A DNA stretch of 64,000 nt from CALARM01 sp964431735 (GCA_964431735.1 CAYSLJ010000007.1:13883-77882); one strand, 5' to 3'. Positions 43,150 through 52,163 are shown, counted from the stretch's first letter. Made by a program: numbers and translations. The notes: generated by a model not told the origin, from the sequence alone.

Positions 43150-44601
43150 TCACTGTTCACATTCACTTTTCCCCCACAGGTCCCATAATTCGTTACCGTT
43201 TTTATATTCCGGTATTTTAAGGTTTTTCAGTACATCATCCACATAATGTTCTGTTCTCATCCCTACGAGCACACTGCTTATACCGGGCATAGACCGTAAC
43301 ATCCATATAGCTTTTCCGGAAAGTGTGGCATGTTTTATAGAGTCAGGTAAGAACCTGTTTAATTGTTCATGTATTTTATCTGATTTCTCTATGGCTTTCG
43401 TAATATAGTAGTCACTTATTTTTTCCATTATATTATTAAATGATTTTATGTATTTATCCAGTTCTTTATCTTTTACTTCATGTCCATGTACAATCTGATG
43501 GAACCGTGGCGTGAAGTAATTATCTCTTACCATATTCCAGTGTTCTATACCGGAGAAGCTATTCCATCTATCCGTAAGTATATCGCTGAACCCTTCAGGA
43601 AAATATTTCAGTTCTTTTTTCATGTTGTTTTCTGTAACGGTAAATTCTTTCAATTCTTCTTCCACGTCTTTATCTGAAATTTTTGCTTTTATTGCGAAAT
43701 CACTCAATCTTATTAATTGATTGTTTCTATAGGCATTTAACGGCCTGTTTACAAGGGTCCCGATATTTGCTTCACCTGCAATATCAAGCAGGGACATAGA
43801 TTCTCTGTTCTTATTATAAATTGCTCCTCCTTCATAGAGGTTTGCAGGGAACTGTATAACTGCAAAGCGGTTGTTTTTTGAAATATTTCCGGCAATATCC
43901 AGAATTTTTTCCAGGGACGTATGTTCGAATTCTTCGTGAGAAACAGGGAAGGTATTTGAAGAAATGCCGTACCAGGAAATTCTTCCTTTTTCCACTTCTT
44001 CTTCAAGATATATGAAAGCTTTTTCTATTCTTGAATAATATTCTTTTTCCGCATCTTTTCTGTCTGTCCCTTTCTTTTTTGCCAGAGAAAGAAAATACTC
44101 GGGATTATGTAAGAGTAGAACATCCAGCTTTTCCATATCAAGCCTGTCAAGGGATCTGGTGAGCTGATCATGTAAAAATTCCGGGTGTATACAGTGCCAG
44201 CAGTTTTCGTCATAATAAACCATATCCGGGAAAGGGTCCCCTTCATTAATTCTTTCCTTTGAAATCTCCATAGCAGGACCCTGAACATATCCTATTTTAG
44301 ATACTATAACCAGTTCCTCTCTTTTAATTGCCCCTTCTTCTACAAGCTCTTCCACAACTTTCCCCACAAGCAGTTCACTTTCACCCCACATATAGTTTGT
44401 GGAAGTATCTATAATATTTATCCCTTCTCTTAAAGCTTTTGTAAGAGCATCAAAGTGTTCACCGTTGTTTTCCGTAACTCTGTAGCATCCGAAACCTGCC
44501 CGGCTTACCATGAAACCTGTTTTCCCCAGTTTCGTAAAGGGCAGTCCCTTTTCTCTTTCCATTTTTTCTGTTTTCATGACAGTTCCTTCTTTTTTACTCA
44601 T
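43150..44601 (-). CDS. Aldo/keto reductase with long C-terminal extension
   Basis: 483 aa, longer than the usual ~320. The AKR tetrad is present: D65 and Y70 in NIIDTSTNYMWGESE, K102 in VIVSKIGY and H165 in LLLHNPEYF. The terminal third has the AKR end motif SGKAIWMLRSMPGISSVLVG after an inserted helical region (~300-430). It should reduce carbonyls with NAD(P)H in the cytoplasm, substrate unknown. A GAAAGGAAC ribosome site precedes the ATG. It lies at the head of the minus-strand radical SAM group but 155 bases away, so co-transcription is uncertain. Confidence 0.88.
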   Translation of the reverse strand: MSKKEGTVMKTEKMEREKGLPFTKLGKTGFMVSRAGFGCYRVTENNGEHFDALTKALREGINIIDTSTNYMWGESELLVGKVVEELVEEGAIKREELVIVSKIGYVQGPAMEISKERINEGDPFPDMVYYDENCWHCIHPEFLHDQLTRSLDRLDMEKLDVLLLHNPEYFLSLAKKKGTDRKDAEKEYYSRIEKAFIYLEEEVEKGRISWYGISSNTFPVSHEEFEHTSLEKILDIAGNISKNNRFAVIQFPANLYEGGAIYNKNRESMSLLDIAGEANIGTLVNRPLNAYRNNQLIRLSDFAIKAKISDKDVEEELKEFTVTENNMKKELKYFPEGFSDILTDRWNSFSGIEHWNMVRDNYFTPRFHQIVHGHEVKDKELDKYIKSFNNIMEKISDYYITKAIEKSDKIHEQLNRFLPDSIKHATLSGKAIWMLRSMPGISSVLVGMRTEHYVDDVLKNLKIPEYKNGNELWDLWGKSECEQ

Positions 44602-44655
44602 GATTTGTTCCTTTCTCTCTGTTTATATGAAGTATACTATAAAGTTCATAAATTA

Positions 44656-45144
44656 TTACCGTAATTTTAATAATATAGAAGTAAGAAATATTGAAAATCC
44701 GCTTATAAAGATACTGCATATACTTAATATTATAGAATTAATAATAATGCTGAAGAAAATACTTATTATATAGATACTGGCTGCCCATCCCCACCTGTCT
44801 TCTGTATCAAAGGTGTATTTTATTACAGCTACTGGTATTACAATTTGTAGAATTATAGCTATAATAACTTCCAGTATACGAAAAATTGTAAATAAAAAAT
44901 TATTTGAATATGATGGAAGAAGGATGTAAGAAATAAATATTAATATTCCGCCTGATACAATATATAATACAAATGTTATAAGGCTTGCAAACAGAGATCT
45001 TCTAAAAGATGGTTTTTCATTAAGTATCATTTTGCAGGCTCCGTATAAACAGGCTCCATAGATAAAATAGACAGCAATAAGAGCTATGGTTATTAAGATA
45101 ATATAGAGTAAACCGAAACCAAGAAGAGCAGTTGCAGCTTGCAT
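44656..45144 (-). CDS. Multi-spanning membrane protein of unknown function
   Basis: 162 aa from the ATG at 45144, preceded by GGAGGTG; the longer 183-codon frame starts before that site. Four hydrophobic segments are visible (LLGFGLLYIILITIALIAVY, SLFASLITFVLYIVSGGILI, ILEVIIAIILQIVIPVAV, and IYIISIFFSIIINSIILSI). A short GACLYGACKMI loop holds the only cysteine pair. No family recognised. Confidence 0.72.
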   Translation of the reverse strand: MQAATALLGFGLLYIILITIALIAVYFIYGACLYGACKMILNEKPSFRRSLFASLITFVLYIVSGGILIFISYILLPSYSNNFLFTIFRILEVIIAIILQIVIPVAVIKYTFDTEDRWGWAASIYIISIFFSIIINSIILSICSIFISGFSIFLTSILLKLR

Positions 45145-45242
45145 AATAATTAACACCTCCATTTTATATATAATATATATGATAACATGGGTACATGTGA
45201 AAAACAATAAATAATGAATATATAGTCAAAGAGTTATTTTTT

Positions 45243-45251
45243 TGCTATAAT
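45243..45251 (+). promoter_or_regulatory. Extended -10 promoter of TPR gene
   Basis: TGCTATAAT (TG-N-TATAAT) lies 88 bases before the ATG at 45340. Confidence 0.45.
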
Positions 45252-45339
45252 TATACGTATCACCATTCGCCTTTTACCATTTACTATATTTTTGCTGTAA
45301 TAAATTATTTTTTTGAAATGTATTACGGGAGGTAATTTT

Positions 45340-46707
45340 ATGAATTTCATGAGTATTTTTTTCGATAGTGCAGGTTTTGTAAATGAAAAAGATATGGATT
45401 ATTTTATTACTTCTACAGAGATGTTTGATAAAGGAAATTATGAAGGAGCTTTAAAATCTATAGAGAAAGCAATAAATCTGGATATTAAATTTGCCCGTGC
45501 CTGGAATTTTAAAGGATTTATATTGCACAGACTGGGACGATATGAAGAAGCAATAAGAAATTTCGATATAGCCATACAGATTGATAATGAAGAGCCTGAA
45601 TACAGAAATAACAGGCGATTATCTTTATATAATCTCGGCAATCACAGAGAATCTGAAAAAGAGTGGAATAATTTTTTAAATATTTCTATGAAAGAAAAAT
45701 ATTTTTCTATTTTATTCACAGTACTTTCTATTTACGGTTACATATTTCTGAAAGAAATGGAATTTTCGAAAATAGAAAAAGCCGTTTATATTTCTCAGTT
45801 GAGAGAAAAAGGAAGAGATGCTTATTTTCATGGTAAATATATGCAGGCAATCTATTTTTACGATAACATTTTAAAAGCCTCTCCTTCTGACGGAGATAGC
45901 TGGAATAACCGGGGTCTCTGTCAGCTTAACATGAATTTCTATGAAAAAGCTCTTAAATGCTACAATAAAGCATTAGAAATAAATCGTGGCAACGATATTT
46001 ATCTGACTAACAGAGGCCTTGTTTTAAATTTCATGAAAAGATATGAAGATGCCCTTGAAAATTTCAATAAAGCCATAGAAATTAATCCTGGTAATGAACA
46101 GGCATGGTACTGGAAGGGAGATACTCTGTATAAACTCGGAAGAAATGATGAAGCTCTGAAATGCTGCGAAAAAACTCTGGAACTAAATCCCTATCATGCA
46201 CTGGCATGGAATAAAAGAGGTTTAACTATGGTTTCTTCAGGTATGTATGATGAAGCTTTTAACAGTTATAAAAAAGCCCTGGATATAGAACCATTTTATC
46301 AGGAAGCTATAGCAAACAGGGACGAATTGCTCAGGATTACAGGTAAATTTTTAAATGATTTTAAAGAAGAAAAATTTCCCGGAGAAATTGTAGATGAGGA
46401 AGAAAGTGAAAGAGAGAATGACTTTGCTTCTGTTTTTAATGAAGAAGGACAGGCAGAAGTAAAAGAAAAAGAAGAACCGTCATTTTCTTTCGGGATTAAT
46501 GAAGAAGGACAGGTAGAAGCGAAAAAAATAGAAGAGCCATTCACTTCTGGTTTTAACGAAGAAGATATGTATGATAAAAGAAAAGATCCATTTTTCCCAG
46601 GCTTCGGTGAAGAAAAACAGGGTGGGAGAAAAGAAGAAAAAGAAGAAGAATTTACTTTTGGCTTTAATGGAGATGGAAACCAGCAGGAAAAAGATTTTAA
46701 TTTTTAA
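45340..46707 (+). CDS. TPR-repeat protein with acidic repetitive tail
   Basis: 455 aa from the ATG preceded by GGGAGGT; a TTG nine codons upstream covers that ribosome site and is rejected. About eight TPRs span ~25-330 (YNKALEINRGN, FNKAIEINPGNEQAWYWKGD). Residues 355-455 are acidic and repetitive, with three copies of a FNEEGQxE-type unit and several E-K runs. It is cytoplasmic and likely a scaffold. No partner is indicated. Confidence 0.82.
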   Translation: MNFMSIFFDSAGFVNEKDMDYFITSTEMFDKGNYEGALKSIEKAINLDIKFARAWNFKGFILHRLGRYEEAIRNFDIAIQIDNEEPEYRNNRRLSLYNLGNHRESEKEWNNFLNISMKEKYFSILFTVLSIYGYIFLKEMEFSKIEKAVYISQLREKGRDAYFHGKYMQAIYFYDNILKASPSDGDSWNNRGLCQLNMNFYEKALKCYNKALEINRGNDIYLTNRGLVLNFMKRYEDALENFNKAIEINPGNEQAWYWKGDTLYKLGRNDEALKCCEKTLELNPYHALAWNKRGLTMVSSGMYDEAFNSYKKALDIEPFYQEAIANRDELLRITGKFLNDFKEEKFPGEIVDEEESERENDFASVFNEEGQAEVKEKEEPSFSFGINEEGQVEAKKIEEPFTSGFNEEDMYDKRKDPFFPGFGEEKQGGRKEEKEEEFTFGFNGDGNQQEKDFNF

Positions 46708-46741
46708 TGATTGACCTGTCAGGCAATTTGTAGTAATAACC

Positions 46742-46790
46742 TGTCCTCATGTCACGCGTTACGCGTTACGCGTTACGATTCTCATATAAA
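46742..46790. repeat. Heptamer array with ATTCTCATATAAA tail
   Basis: Four CGTYACG units followed by GATTCTCATATAAA, the family B end. It directly precedes the DUF2809 gene and the region where its start codon should be. Confidence 0.8.
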
Positions 46791-46803
46791 GTGAGGAAAT
46801 TTT

Positions 46804-47175
46804 CTGAAAAGACGTTTAACTTATTTTATTATCTCATCTACCTCTTTTCTGGCCTGTGTGATGATAGTGAAATTATTTGCAGATAATCAATTTATCAGAG
46901 GCTTCGCGGGAGATATAGTCGTTATTTCGCTGTTATATTTTTTCATCAAAAGCCTTTATAATTTCCATCCTTTAAAACTGGCAATCTTCATTTTTTTCCT
47001 GGCCTGTACAATAGAGTTTTTTCAGTATTTAACTTTAATAAATATCCTGGGACTCGAAAAAAACTTTCTTGCACAGTTAATTCTGGGATCTGTTTTTGAC
47101 CCTGCCGATCTGCTTGCCTATGGTATCGGAGCAGTTACCGTATATATGATTGATGTGAAAATGAACAGAGGGTAA
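46804..47175 (+). CDS. DUF2809-like membrane protein, unusual start
   Basis: About 124 aa if translation begins at CTG 46804. From there the frame reads LKRRLTYFIISSTSFLAC, a proper first membrane segment, joined to FADNQFIRGFAGDIVVISLL and later FFQYLTLINILG and DPADLLAYGIGAV, the usual DUF2809 pattern. The first conventional codons (GTG 46858, ATG 46861) would remove that segment. An in-frame TGA lies at 46792-46794 and GAGGA at 46793-46797, so a CTG start with a ribosome site is possible. Alternatively, a repeat insertion destroyed the original start and the gene is impaired. Confidence 0.65.
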   Translation: MKRRLTYFIISSTSFLACVMIVKLFADNQFIRGFAGDIVVISLLYFFIKSLYNFHPLKLAIFIFFLACTIEFFQYLTLINILGLEKNFLAQLILGSVFDPADLLAYGIGAVTVYMIDVKMNRG

Positions 47176-47275
47176 TCTGTGATAAAAGGGCCGGCCATAG
47201 ATAAAGCTCCTGTATCGAAGCGGACGATTATAGAGCATATGGGCATATGTCCCGTTTATCCGGTTTTTTTGGTAC

Positions 47276-47304
47276 TTGACAAAGGGCACTTATACTATTA
47301 TAGT
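47276..47304 (+). promoter_or_regulatory. Sigma-70-type promoter
   Basis: TTGACA (47276-47281), a 17-bp spacer and TATAGT (47299-47304), 64 bases before the ATG at 47368, where AAGGGAGAGAAAGG precedes the start. Confidence 0.6.
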
Positions 47305-47367
47305 TGAAAATATAAAAAATAATTCGTCCCATAATTCCAAAATTTTTTTACAAGGGAGAGAAAGGTA

Positions 47368-48615
47368 ATGCGTTGTTTTATTAATTTTCTACTGATTTTA
47401 TTAATTATATCTGTTTTCGCTGGATGCGGAGGTAGCAGTACCACTGCTGTTGTTCCTACTTCTATTCCTACGTCTACCCCTTCTCCGACAACTTCTCCGA
47501 CAACTTCTCCTACTGCAACAGTTATAACCCCGTCAGGAGGTGTTTTTACTGTATCTGCCGGATCGGCCCAGGAAGGTTCGGTTACTTTTCAGCCCAATTC
47601 AGTCGCAAGAGATGTTACCTGTACCGGAGGGATTGTGAATCTCTTGCCGTCACTGCCTGCGGGAGTACAGGTTGCAAGCAGTGTATATAGCTTTTCTATA
47701 TCAGATACCACTGCCTATAATGGTGCGACCTTTCCTGCATATGTTACATTACCTGTAACATTACTGCCCACAGTTTTACCTGAAGATGTAGCTGTATATC
47801 ATTCCAGTAACGGAAGTACCTGGACTAATATAGGTGGTACTCTTAACAGTGATAGAAATAGAATATCTGTAAATGTACCGTCCTTTTCTTATTTTGTGGC
47901 TACAATACCTCTTACAGCTCCATCGGGAAATAAAATATTCATGCTCCATCATTCGGTAGGTAACGATCTTATTGAAAGAGGGAATGTAAGAGGAACTATA
48001 AATACTTATAATTCCTCTCATGGAACTTCATATCAATTCTGGGATCATGGTTATAACAGTGACGGATTGAGAGATGCCAGCGGCACTTATACGGGAACCA
48101 CTTATGATATACCGGGTGATAACACAGAACCTGAAGGATTTGCATATCTCTTTACTTCTTCCAGTGCAGATGCAGTTTCTTCAAGGAATCAAATAATGAC
48201 TTATGATGTAATAGCATTTAAATCCTGTTTTACCTCTTCACAGGCTCTTGTTGATGATACGGTGTTAAATAATTACAAAAATTACTATATTCAGATGAGA
48301 ACTTTCTTTGATTCTCATCCAGAGAAGGTTTTTGTGGTTATCACTCCTCCTCCGTCTCATCCTGACGAGACAACCCCTGAAACTGCTGCCAGAGCAAGAC
48401 AGTTTGCTGACTGGTTAAAGAGTTCCGAATATCTGAGCGGCCACAGTAATATCGTATGTTTTGATCTGTTTAACCGGTTTGCCGACAGCAGTAATGTACT
48501 GAGGGCTGACTATAGATATAGCGGCGAAGTGAATTCCCATCCGAATGTAGCGGGAGATGAGGCGGTGGGACCGATTTTTGCCCAGTTTTTAATTGATACG
48601 GCTGAAAGTCATTAG
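47368..48615 (+). CDS. Lipoprotein with beta-sandwich and SGNH-hydrolase-like domain
   Basis: 415 aa. Lipobox VFAGC with C20 lipidated; a Thr/Ser/Pro linker (25-50); a ZU5-like beta domain (~55-185, GGVFTVSAGSAQEGSVTFQP, VAVYHSSNGSTWTNIGG); then an alpha/beta domain (~190-415) starting MLHHSVGNDLIERGN with VFVVITPPPSHP and SHPNVAGDEAVG. The layout recalls SGNH-type esterases (first-strand Ser or His, late Asp-x-x-His), but the canonical GDS is not seen, so enzymatic activity is unproven. Cell-surface location is likely. It has a good promoter of its own and a hairpin after the stop. Confidence 0.75.
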   Translation: MRCFINFLLILLIISVFAGCGGSSTTAVVPTSIPTSTPSPTTSPTTSPTATVITPSGGVFTVSAGSAQEGSVTFQPNSVARDVTCTGGIVNLLPSLPAGVQVASSVYSFSISDTTAYNGATFPAYVTLPVTLLPTVLPEDVAVYHSSNGSTWTNIGGTLNSDRNRISVNVPSFSYFVATIPLTAPSGNKIFMLHHSVGNDLIERGNVRGTINTYNSSHGTSYQFWDHGYNSDGLRDASGTYTGTTYDIPGDNTEPEGFAYLFTSSSADAVSSRNQIMTYDVIAFKSCFTSSQALVDDTVLNNYKNYYIQMRTFFDSHPEKVFVVITPPPSHPDETTPETAARARQFADWLKSSEYLSGHSNIVCFDLFNRFADSSNVLRADYRYSGEVNSHPNVAGDEAVGPIFAQFLIDTAESH

Positions 48616-48629
48616 AGTAAAAGCTTCTC

Positions 48630-48663
48630 GCCCGGTAACCCATGAATGTACGGGTTGCCGGGC
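48630..48663 (+). terminator. GC-rich hairpin after lipoprotein gene
   Basis: Stem GCCCGGTAACCC with GGGTTGCCGGGC (11 of 12 pairs plus one G-T), 10-nt loop, 15 bases after the stop. No T-run follows, so it may be a weak terminator or mRNA-end protector. Confidence 0.55.
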
Positions 48664-48688
48664 AATTATCGGGTAAATCTGTGGTAAA

Positions 48689-48886
48689 TACTCCGCTAAA
48701 TACAATTGCCCGGCTTTGCCTGTCTGGCGCTCTTCCGGAAAAATCTAAACTGGAACATCCATGTTTGATAGGGCTTGCATCATGCCACATTACCTTATAT
48801 GCGATTAAAATACACCTGTTCTGCCGTGATATTTTTCCTCCAGAGCACCAGACAGGCAAAGCTCTATGATTGATAGCCCGATGTTA
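48689..48886. mobile_element. MITE family C, copy 2, reversed and decayed
   Basis: GGCTTTGCCTGTCTGGCGCTC near one end and GAGCACCAGACAGGCAAAGC near the other match the arms of 40119-40329 in reverse complement, as do AAATCTAAACTGGAACA and GCCGTGATATTTTTCC inside. The outer end TTGATAGCCCGATGTTA is a diverged terminal repeat. Confidence 0.72.
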
Positions 48887-48943
48887 TAGCGTTACGGGAA
48901 GATATTAATTACAAAATATCATAATCTGTGAGCCTGTCTCCTC

Positions 48944-48998
48944 ACGTCACGCGTTACGCGTCACGAGAGCAGTTATGTATTATTTATGCTCACCACAG
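48944..48998. mobile_element. MITE family A, partial (one end only)
   Basis: CGTCACG heptamers followed by TTATTTATGCTCACCACAG and a flanking TA (48999-49000). The other end is not recognisable. Confidence 0.65.
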
Positions 48999-49137
48999 TA
49001 ATACGGTATATCTGTTGTCCTTCGGAGACTTCGTTGCTCCAGAGCCTCAACCCTGGAAGAGTGTAAAATAAATATTACTTTTCAGATAGCCTCTAAGGGG
49101 TTGTCAAGAAATAACCCAATCATATTTACATCTATAT

Positions 49138-49166
49138 TGTGACGCGTGACGCGTAACGCGTCACGC
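49138..49166. repeat. CGTNACG heptamer array
   Basis: Four units: TGTGACGC, GTGACGC, GTAACGC, GTCACGC. Confidence 0.88.
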
Positions 49167-49297
49167 GAGGATGATAACCGTTCTAACAATTTGCCAGGGT
49201 TATTTTCTTACAGTCCCTAAGACGCTTTTAGAACAGGTTTATTTATGTTAATATAGTGTAGAAATTTCATTCAGGGAAGAGAAGGAGATATGTAAAT

Positions 49298-49666
49298 ATG
49301 AGAAAATATAAGTGTTTACAGTGTAACAAGATATTTATTCCTGAAGATTCGGATGCTGTCGAGTGTAATGATTTCTGCAGTCATGTATGCGAGGATGCTG
49401 CCGAAGCAGAGGAAGAAGAGGAAAAAATAACACTACATCCGGAGGCACAGAGAGTAGCTAACAATCATATTAAAGGTGAGATCTGTAATCTCAGGCAAAG
49501 CCTTCATATAATTAAAAATAATATTCTTGTAAACGACCATGATTACAATCAGGCATGTAACCTGCTGGAAACTGCTATAGAAAAACTCGAAATCTGTCTT
49601 TCATACAGGACTTCCCGCGGAGGGATTATGGGACATCTCAGGATTTTACCACCGGCAGATGAATAG
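49298..49666 (+). CDS. Small zinc-ribbon-like protein
   Basis: 122 aa. KCLQCNKIF (C6, C9) and a second Cys-rich stretch (VECNDFCSHVCED) suggest a zinc-binding N-terminus. A run of glutamates (AEEEEEK) and a helical C-terminal part (~50-105, EICNLRQSLHIIKNN, YNQACNLLETAIEKLEIC) follow. No known family recognised. The ribosome site is GAAGGAGAT with good spacing. It is probably a small cytoplasmic regulator or adaptor (inference from size and fold only). Confidence 0.72.
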   Translation: MRKYKCLQCNKIFIPEDSDAVECNDFCSHVCEDAAEAEEEEEKITLHPEAQRVANNHIKGEICNLRQSLHIIKNNILVNDHDYNQACNLLETAIEKLEICLSYRTSRGGIMGHLRILPPADE

Positions 49667-50029
49667 ATATAGATAAGTCCGGTTATCTTTTCCGTCGGTA
49701 CAGCCGTGGGACTGTTTGCGTTAAAAAATGACATGTGGTTTTATATAGAACGGAAAAGGATAAATAATTCACAGCATTTTGATATATGGCATAAATTTTG
49801 AAGAGAATCATTTCGGAGAATAAATTTAGAGTATAGGGATTTTCATTTTTAATGGCGTAAAATCAATTTTTTAGGATAATTTATTTAAAGGGAGTTAATC
49901 TACTGGGATGAGCATAAATAATAAATATATGCTCTCGTGACGCGTAACGCGTAACGCGTGACGGGAGGAAGACCTTTATTAAATGCTTATGCTCAGGTCA
50001 GTAAATAATTTAAAAGGAGGTTTGGTAAA
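49667..50029. other. Intergenic region upstream of DUF4126 gene, with MITE
   Basis: No gene. Contains ATAAATTTTGAAGAGAATCA (49791-49810), AT-rich DNA, the MITE at 49903-50001, and the ribosome site AAAGGAGG. The flanks of the MITE match a compact version of the same leader at 59263-59331. Confidence 0.75.
49903..50001. mobile_element. MITE family A, full length, in a gene leader
   Basis: 99 bp flanked by TA (49901-49902, 50002-50003). Ends CTGGGATGAGCATAA and TTATGCTCAGGTCAG. It lies 11 bases before the ribosome site of the DUF4126 gene. Confidence 0.9.
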
Positions 50030-50752
50030 ATGATTTTCCTTATGAAAGCATTTACTGCCATATGTCTTGCCCAGGCGGCAGGATTGAATCCTGCCCTTCC
50101 GGTTCTTATAGTGGCAACACTGGCGGCCTGCGGAGATATGTTTACATCCCGCGGCCTTACTGCTCCTGTAGTACTTCCTCCTGAACTCATGTTTGCCGCA
50201 ACCTGGTGGGGTCTTGCCATAATAATAGTAATAAATATCATAGAATTTGCAGGTGATAAGATTCAGGGATTGGATAATATAAAACATTCCATTATAGATC
50301 CCTTTTCATCGGTACTTTCAAGTGTTTTCCTTACAGTATCGATTATGGGAGAGCCTATGGGGCAGTTGCTGAAATCAGGCAAAGAGACAATTGGTGCAAT
50401 TCCGTCCGGTCTCTGTATGATAGGCCTGATAGACGGAGGTGCTGCTTTCTGGGTCGGAATGGTTCTCTTTACCGCGGTATGTGTTTCTATTACCCTTTTC
50501 TTCCTGGCAATGAAGGCTCTTTTAAGATATTTTATATCTGTCATTCCCGATATGGGGATAAGCAATATAATAGTGAGTTTTCTGGAAGACTGTCTGGCAT
50601 TTATAAATGTAATACTGGCCATATTTCTTCCTGTATTCGGAGTGATTGTTACCGTTATCCTGGGCATAACAGCTTTTTTCGCGGCAAGAACAATGAAAAG
50701 GAAAATCGCGGCAATCCTTAAAAAGAACAGGCAGGCAGAAGCGGCCGTATAA
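50030..50752 (+). CDS. DUF4126 membrane protein
   Basis: 240 aa. The N-terminus (AICLAQAAGLNPALPVLIVA) has the A-GLN--LP motif of DUF4126, a family of small membrane proteins of unknown role. About five hydrophobic segments follow (TWWGLAIIIVINIIEFAGDK, VGMVLFTAVCVSITLFFLAM, IFLPVFGVIVTVILGITAFF). A charged C-terminus stays in the cytoplasm. The ATG is set by AAAGGAGG. A MITE sits between this site and the upstream leader sequence, so expression may be changed by the insertion. Confidence 0.8.
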   Translation: MIFLMKAFTAICLAQAAGLNPALPVLIVATLAACGDMFTSRGLTAPVVLPPELMFAATWWGLAIIIVINIIEFAGDKIQGLDNIKHSIIDPFSSVLSSVFLTVSIMGEPMGQLLKSGKETIGAIPSGLCMIGLIDGGAAFWVGMVLFTAVCVSITLFFLAMKALLRYFISVIPDMGISNIIVSFLEDCLAFINVILAIFLPVFGVIVTVILGITAFFAARTMKRKIAAILKKNRQAEAAV

Positions 50753-50833
50753 AGTGATTGAAAAAACACTATCTTTTCTCTGTTGACTCTCAGTTTTTTT
50801 TATATAAAATATTTTCAGAAAGGAGGTTGTTAA

Positions 50834-51313
50834 ATGAACAAACATTTTAAACAAATTTTTCCGGTTTTTCTGGTCATGTTTTTATTTGCTACATTTTATT
50901 CCGCTCCCTGTATTGAAAAAATTGCTCCCGATGAAAAAGCAATTGATCTACTGGACAGATTCCTTGCAGCTCTTTCCATAGAGGATGCAGAAAAGAGGCT
51001 TGAGGCAGTAATTCCTCTGGTACATAAGAGTTTACTCACGGCAGACGGTAAAGATCTGGATAATGACATAAAACCATATTCTTACAAGAAAGCTTATGAA
51101 AACGTGGGTTGTTACAAACAGCCTGTAGAGATTTATGAAGTCCATAAAGGCAATACTTATACTGTAGGATACGGCCCCACTGCGGAGAAGGGGAGAACGG
51201 ATAAATACTTTATAAATAAAAAAGAAGGTGTTGCCGGTCGTCCCGCACCAATTCATATTTTTTGGCCATCAGACGGGGGAGAACCGAAGATTATTAATAT
51301 GGGGAGTCTGTGA
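50834..51313 (+). CDS. Secreted protein of unknown function
   Basis: 159 aa with a signal peptide (1-24, FPVFLVMFLFATFYSA). The mature part (EKIAPDEKAIDLLDRFLAAL, AVIPLVHKSLL, PYSYKKAYENVGCYKQPVEI, GRPAPIHIFWPSDGGEP) looks like a small NTF2/DUF4878-like cone but I cannot name the family. The ribosome site AAAGGAGG is strong. It follows the DUF4126 gene by 81 bases on the same strand, possibly as an operon. Confidence 0.76.
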   Translation: MNKHFKQIFPVFLVMFLFATFYSAPCIEKIAPDEKAIDLLDRFLAALSIEDAEKRLEAVIPLVHKSLLTADGKDLDNDIKPYSYKKAYENVGCYKQPVEIYEVHKGNTYTVGYGPTAEKGRTDKYFINKKEGVAGRPAPIHIFWPSDGGEPKIINMGSL

Positions 51314-51416
51314 TATAATTTAAAGGTACAGAAATTTTCATTTTTAATGGCATAAAATAAAGCTTTAGATAAAATTTTATCTGGAGGCAGTTTATCTAAA
51401 TAATTCATAATAATCA

Positions 51417-51444
51417 GAGACAGGCAGCAAAAACTGCCTGTCTC
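51417..51444. terminator. Hairpin between convergent genes
   Basis: Perfect 11-bp stem GAGACAGGCAG with CTGCCTGTCTC and a CAAAAA loop, 104 bases after the + strand gene and 23 before the minus-strand gene's stop. No T-run on either side; it may serve both directions weakly. Confidence 0.55.
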
Positions 51445-51466
51445 AAGTGAGATGTATTTATCTTAA

Positions 51467-52150
51467 TTATTTTATCATCCTGTTAATCGATTCCTTTAAA
51501 ACATGTTCAAACGTATCTCTGACGATCTCTATCTTGAATCCTTCTGCCAGACATTCAAACATTTCGTCATGAAATAGTAAAATATAATGATTTATTTTAT
51601 CCCAGGTTTCAGCTCTGTAATAGCGATGAACACTGTTTATTTTATTTTCTTCCTTAATCCACCTGGAATTATGTATTATATGGGCACTGTAAGGTTCAAG
51701 CCCTTTCCCCTGTAAAGGGTGTCCGTGGATTACTTCATCATTTGCACCGCCGAATTTATATGCATAGCAATGTATGAATTCTACAACTGCGATTGTTAAA
51801 AGCTCTTCTTTTGCAGGGTCTATTATCTTTACATATGTGCCGTCCCATTCAGAATCGATTTCCCCTGTATAGTAGATTAAAAAAGTCTTATTGCCGGAAG
51901 AAATTACATGTGGCAGAGGAGCACCTGTGTCCCATTTTACCGGCCAGTCACATAACATTGCCGTTTCCTCTTTTTTAGCAAGAGACATTTTTCTCCTGAG
52001 TAAAAGGTTTTCTTCCTGTACGGCCTGATATTCCTCCATTTCTCCTCCCATGTGTTTTTCAGAAAGGTTTTTAACGGATTTTTCCAGTCTTTCACGGGAT
52101 TTTTTTAACTTTTCTTCCAGAAGTGATATGTTATTTTCCTCTGATGTCAT
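51467..52150 (-). CDS. Coiled-coil protein of unknown function
   Basis: 227 aa from the ATG at 52150. An earlier start in the same frame lies inside a MITE and is rejected. Residues 5-70 are a coiled coil (LLEEKLKKSRERLEKSVKNL). A globular part follows (FLIYYTGEIDSEWDGTYVKI, VEFIHCYAYKFGGANDEVIHG, HNSRWIKEENKINSVHRYY). It resembles small hypothetical proteins of unknown role in diverse bacteria. No ribosome site stronger than GGTAAAAC is seen. Confidence 0.7.
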   Translation of the reverse strand: MTSEENNISLLEEKLKKSRERLEKSVKNLSEKHMGGEMEEYQAVQEENLLLRRKMSLAKKEETAMLCDWPVKWDTGAPLPHVISSGNKTFLIYYTGEIDSEWDGTYVKIIDPAKEELLTIAVVEFIHCYAYKFGGANDEVIHGHPLQGKGLEPYSAHIIHNSRWIKEENKINSVHRYYRAETWDKINHYILLFHDEMFECLAEGFKIEIVRDTFEHVLKESINRMIK

Positions 52151-52163
52151 CTGTTTTACCTTG

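Larger units (their letters stand above)
48616..49297. other. Long intergenic region of repeats
   Basis: No gene is seen in 682 bases. In order: hairpin (48630-48663), MITE family C copy 2 (about 48689-48886), half of a MITE A with heptamers (about 48944-48998), AT-rich DNA, a CGTNACG array (49138-49166), and a possible extended -10 TGTTAATAT (49246-49254) before the next gene. Confidence 0.75.

Noticed and set aside
49298..49666. Nif11- or RiPP-precursor interpretation of the small Cys-rich protein
   Set aside because: The cysteines are N-terminal in zinc-ribbon spacing and there is no GG-delimited core.
50263..50769. 168-codon minus-strand frame over DUF4126
   Set aside because: Shadow of a membrane-protein gene; the + strand frame has ribosome site and family motif.
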